DNA from: an uncultured Mycoplasmatota bacterium
GTDB taxonomy: Bacteria > Bacillota_I > Bacilli_A > RF39 > UBA660
Direction of reading: 5' to 3'
DNA length: 8,567 nt
NCBI GenBank assembly: GCA_947087145.1
Contig: CAMUBM010000022.1
Coordinates: forward strand, 1 to 8,567
Positions 6,513 through 8,567 of this stretch are shown here, one piece after another (position 1 is the stretch's first letter; every line of letters starts with the position of its first letter). Made by a program: the position numbers and the translations under genes. The notes beneath the pieces were generated by a model, which ran no database searches, had not been told where the DNA came from, and saw only the letters and a list, made by a program, of their open reading frames with translations.

Positions 6513-7153
6513 TTCACCTTATGATAAGTAAGTTCTATTAAATCATGAATACGAGAAAAATTAACATCGTATTCTTTTTTTAATGCATTTTTCATGTCTC
6601 GAACCATAACAGAAATATCTTCACTTTCCTTATTAAACCATTCATAATACAAATATTTCAACTTACTCTTATTTTTAGAGGTAAAAAGAGTATCTATTTC
6701 ACACTTTATCAGTTTTTTGATCTCACTCACTTGTCGTAAACCACTTCTCTTCTTATACTTTTCTCCCTTTTCATAAACAAGTTCCGTCTCGCGCATTGTA
6801 AATAACATTTCCAGTAAATTGGCTTCATCACTTAATAAAAGTTTACTCCGATTTATGACTTTCCCAGCAGCATCAAGTTCAAGAGCTATTGTATTTTTTG
6901 CATCACTCAAAATAAAAGCATAAGATAACGTTTCATTCGTTGATTTTACAATCGTTTTATTTTCAATTTGCTTTAAAAATTCTTCCGTAAAAGCAGTTTT
7001 GTACTTAAACTGGTCCAAAAGTGTCTGTGTTGAAACCCGAAACAAAGGAATTTTTTTCACAAACTCAATGGTATCTTCATTATCCCACTCATAAAACTCA
7101 TACACTTCCTCTTCACTTCCGAAATTTAGTAAAACATCGTAATAATAATACAT
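6509..7153 (-). CDS. YjbA/UPF0736 (DUF3603) family protein
   Basis: A 214-residue soluble protein that I match to B. subtilis YjbA (UPF0736), whose role is unknown. Shared landmarks as I recall them: an N-terminal Y..DV..N, FYEW near residue 20, P-L-F-R-V near 35-40, a basic RKSRL-like segment (here INRSKLLL), and a C-terminal helical region with YYEWFNKE. It is shorter than YjbA (about 250 residues), mainly toward the C terminus. In B. subtilis yjbA is adjacent to trpS, as here, which strengthens the call. ATG at 7151-7153 has an AAAGGCGG-type Shine-Dalgarno and lies within the 3' end of the small membrane protein gene (41-base overlap), so the two are likely co-transcribed. The start encodes four tyrosines from a TAT/TAC repeat. 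Confidence 0.85.
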   Translation of the reverse strand: MYYYYDVLLNFGSEEEVYEFYEWDNEDTIEFVKKIPLFRVSTQTLLDQFKYKTAFTEEFLKQIENKTIVKSTNETLSYAFILSDAKNTIALELDAAGKVINRSKLLLSDEANLLEMLFTMRETELVYEKGEKYKKRSGLRQVSEIKKLIKCEIDTLFTSKNKSKLKYLYYEWFNKESEDISVMVRDMKNALKKEYDVNFSRIHDLIELTYHKVN

Positions 7154-7343
7154 TTCTCTTCCGCCTTTCTATAGAAATAAAAATTAAAATCCAACCAAAC
7201 ACAAACAACAAACATTCTACTCTTGTACTAATAAACTGAACAAAATCCCAAAAATTATACCCCAGTGTAAGCAAATTGGTATAAAGCAAAACAAACATAA
7301 ATCCAATACTGGCAAGAAAAATACCAACAAGAACTCCAATCAT
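7113..7343 (-). CDS. small two-helix membrane protein, hypothetical
   Basis: A 76-residue protein with a hydrophobic helix at about 1-21, an amphipathic middle (LLTLGYNFWDFVQFISTR at 24-41), a second helix at about 44-58 and a strongly basic end (ERRKR, then FRK). Both ends of the hairpin may face the cytoplasm. Its family and function are unknown to me. The open frame extends to a TTG (7380-7382) and an ATG (7362-7364), but the ATG at 7341-7343 has an excellent Shine-Dalgarno GAGAGGAG (7351-7358) seven bases upstream, so I chose it. It overlaps the start of the YjbA-like gene by 41 bases, suggesting coupled translation. No other gene explains the stretch between the YjbA-like gene and uppP, and codon use looks like its neighbours. 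Confidence 0.72.
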   Translation of the reverse strand: MIGVLVGIFLASIGFMFVLLYTNLLTLGYNFWDFVQFISTRVECLLFVFGWILIFISIERRKRNVLLLRCFTKFRK

Positions 7344-7387
7344 CAAAAAACTCCTCTCTAACATTTTATTTCTTATTTTCAAAAATT

Positions 7388-7393
7388 ATTATA
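7388..7393 (-). promoter_or_regulatory. -10 box of the small membrane protein / YjbA-like operon
   Basis: TATAAT on the minus strand, within the 10-base palindrome ATTATATAAT (7388-7397). The predicted start near 7381 gives a leader of roughly 38 bases before the ATG at 7343. The -35 is weak. Confidence 0.5.
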
Positions 7394-7397
7394 TAAT
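7392..7397 (+). promoter_or_regulatory. -10 box of the uppP promoter
   Basis: TATAAT on the plus strand, overlapping the divergent minus-strand box by two bases. The predicted start near 7404 falls next to the Shine-Dalgarno, giving a leader of about 10 bases to the TTG at 7414. The -35 (TTTCTT/TTCTTA around 7369-7375) is poor. Confidence 0.55.
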
Positions 7398-7402
7398 GAA
7401 TT

Positions 7403-7408
7403 AGGTGA
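7403..7408 (+). promoter_or_regulatory. uppP Shine-Dalgarno AGGTGA that decides the start
   Basis: AGGTGA lies five bases upstream of an in-frame TTG at 7414-7416. The GTG inside it (7405-7407) is in frame but cannot serve as its own ribosome site and would lie almost at the predicted transcript start. Confidence 0.65.
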
Positions 7409-7413
7409 TAAAT

Positions 7414-8223
7414 TTGAAATACATAATCTATATCCTTTTAGGAATTCTACAAGGTTTCACAGAACCCCTTCCCATCTCTTCCAGTGGGCACTTATTCTTA
7501 TTTAAGAATGTGTTCAATACCGATATGTTAAATGATTTAAACTTTGAAATATTTGTAAACTTTGGTTCTTTCTTAGCCATCTTACTAATATTCTGGAAAG
7601 ACATTGTAAAACTAATTACTTCCTTTTTCACTTATATTTTTAATAAGAAAAAAAGAGAAACAACCAAAAAGGATTTTAAATATTGTATGCTTATTTTAAT
7701 CGGTAGTATCCCTGTAGGAATCATGGGAGCTTTATTTAAAGATAAAATTGAAAATGCTCTAAACATTAAACTTCTAGGAGTTGCTTTCTTAATTACTGCG
7801 CTTTCTTTGTTCCTAGTAAAAAATGTAAAAGGCACAAAAAAAGACGAAGACATTACTTACAAAGATGCTATTACGATTGGACTTTTACAAATGGTTGCTT
7901 TATGCCCTGGTATCAGTCGGAGTGGTACTGTATTAGTAGGATGCCTACTTTGTAAATTAAATAGAGAAACCGCTTTAAAATATACCTTTATGCTTTACTT
8001 CCCAGTAAGTGTAGCATCCATGGGACTTGGTATTTTAGACTTTATAGAGTCCCCAGCAAACACCAGTTTACTTACTCCATACCTATTAGGAATGTTTGCA
8101 GCAGGAGTGGTTACTTATTTCTCTTACAAATGGCTATCAAGTCTAGTTAAAAAAGGAAAACTTTGGAAATTCTCTATCTATTGTTTATGTTTAGCTTTAT
8201 TTATCTTTATCTATTTTAGATAA
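7414..8223 (+). CDS. uppP: undecaprenyl-diphosphatase (UppP/BacA)
   Basis: An integral membrane phosphatase that converts undecaprenyl diphosphate to the monophosphate, recycling the lipid carrier for peptidoglycan and other wall polymers; BacA-type overproduction is linked to bacitracin tolerance. Read from TTG at 7414 it has 269 residues, the normal family length. The first catalytic motif is QGFTE (Gln13 to Glu17, the (E/Q)xxxE pattern), followed by PISSSGH at 20-26. The second is PGISRSGT at 165-172 with Ser168 and Arg169. Multiple hydrophobic helices cover the protein, with a lysine-rich cytoplasmic loop near residues 75-87. The longer GTG reading (7405) adds three residues and is rejected because that GTG is inside the Shine-Dalgarno. 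It is monocistronic, divergent from the small membrane protein gene, with a strong terminator downstream. Confidence 0.96.
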   Translation: MKYIIYILLGILQGFTEPLPISSSGHLFLFKNVFNTDMLNDLNFEIFVNFGSFLAILLIFWKDIVKLITSFFTYIFNKKKRETTKKDFKYCMLILIGSIPVGIMGALFKDKIENALNIKLLGVAFLITALSLFLVKNVKGTKKDEDITYKDAITIGLLQMVALCPGISRSGTVLVGCLLCKLNRETALKYTFMLYFPVSVASMGLGILDFIESPANTSLLTPYLLGMFAAGVVTYFSYKWLSSLVKKGKLWKFSIYCLCLALFIFIYFR

Positions 8224-8226
8224 TAC

Positions 8227-8264
8227 AAAAAGAAATCAGAATGAACGATTTCTTTTTCTTTTTC
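8227..8264 (+). terminator. uppP terminator, probably bidirectional with hisS
   Basis: A perfect 11-base stem AAAAAGAAATC (8227-8237) and GATTTCTTTTT (8247-8257) with a 9-base loop, followed by more T-rich sequence. Read on the minus strand the same hairpin ends in TTTTTG, so it can also stop transcription coming from hisS, whose stop codon lies 29 bases away. Confidence 0.85.
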
Positions 8265-8286
8265 TCAAAATGATACATAAAACTTT

Positions 8287-8567
8287 CTATTTATTTCTAA
8301 AAAAAGAATATATTTCTTGTACATCATCAAAAGAAAATGTTGTCTCTTCGCCAGTAGCCATTTCTTTTACTTGACAATATTGTGACCTCACTTCCTCTTC
8401 TCCCAATATAAGAACATAAGGAATATTTTCTTTATTAGCAAATTCCAAACTTTTCTTTAATTTTCTTTTCTGCATTTCCACCTCTACTTTTAAGCCCATT
8501 TTTCTTAACTGGCTCGCCAATAACAGGCTTTCCATTCCTGTGTCCATAGGAATTATGAACAACTCTA
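8287..8567 (-). CDS. hisS: histidyl-tRNA synthetase, C-terminal anticodon-binding domain (cut by right edge)
   Basis: The last 93 or so codons of a gene whose start lies beyond the right edge. The protein fragment has the class IIa anticodon-binding domain fold pattern of HisRS: FIIPMD, then ASQLRKMGLKVEVE, a lysine-rich helix KLKKSLEFANKENIP, YVLILGEEE, and the end VKEMATGEETTFSFDDV. This matches the C terminus of bacterial HisRS, which charges tRNA-His. The frame continues open to base 8567 (a GAG codon precedes the apparent TTG at 8560-8562), so that TTG is internal rather than a start. The gene ends in TAG and converges on uppP. Confidence 0.9.
   Translation of the reverse strand, partial: ELFIIPMDTGMESLLLASQLRKMGLKVEVEMQKRKLKKSLEFANKENIPYVLILGEEEVRSQYCQVKEMATGEETTFSFDDVQEIYSFFRNK

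Noticed and set aside
7021..7239. 72-aa plus-strand reading frame
   Set aside because: Antisense to the YjbA-like and small membrane protein genes; low-complexity, Asn/Thr-rich product without supporting signals.
7428..7853. Two short minus-strand reading frames inside uppP
   Set aside because: Antisense shadows of the catalytic and helical regions of uppP.

Overview
The window reads as a sporulation-capable, low-GC member of the Bacilli with short intergenic gaps. Standard code is used: spmA ends in TGA and tryptophan is TGG, so this is not a Mycoplasma- or Spiroplasma-type code. AT-rich codon use, a complete dacB-spmA-spmB cluster, a Bacillus-like TrpRS and a YjbA/UPF0736 relative beside trpS all point the same way. 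My best guess is an uncultured gut lineage near Erysipelotrichales or the RF39/ML615J-28 groups. That placement is inference; no marker gene here fixes it.

Left part (1-2423). A minus-strand operon dacB-spmA-spmB has overlapping genes and a very good SigE/SigK-type -10 box just upstream of dacB. It encodes a sporulation D,D-carboxypeptidase and two gate-domain membrane proteins needed for spore core dehydration in Bacillus subtilis. A possible gene end on the plus strand enters from the left edge and overlaps the spmB 3' end.

Middle part (2424-5528). A two-gene minus-strand operon of unknown function (502 aa and 291 aa) is bounded by its own extended -10 promoter and a hairpin terminator. 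The 502-aa protein has a C-terminal region that I recall from SEC-C-associated Firmicutes proteins of unknown function. Before it lies a monocistronic lipoprotein gene, divergent from trpS.

Right part (5529-8567). trpS (plus) converges on a YjbA/UPF0736-family gene (minus), with stop codons sharing the bases TTAA. A small two-helix membrane protein gene precedes and overlaps the YjbA-like gene. It diverges from uppP, which encodes undecaprenyl-diphosphatase. uppP ends at a strong, probably bidirectional terminator facing the 3' end of hisS, which is cut by the right edge.

Three genes (dacB, trpS, uppP) share the Shine-Dalgarno AGGTGA. In dacB and uppP the GTG inside it makes a false in-frame start, so I place both starts three codons downstream. 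Two divergent gene pairs (lipoprotein/trpS and small membrane protein/uppP) appear to use overlapping -10 boxes. No RNA gene, mobile element, CRISPR array or riboswitch was seen, and no gene-free stretch exceeds about 120 bases.
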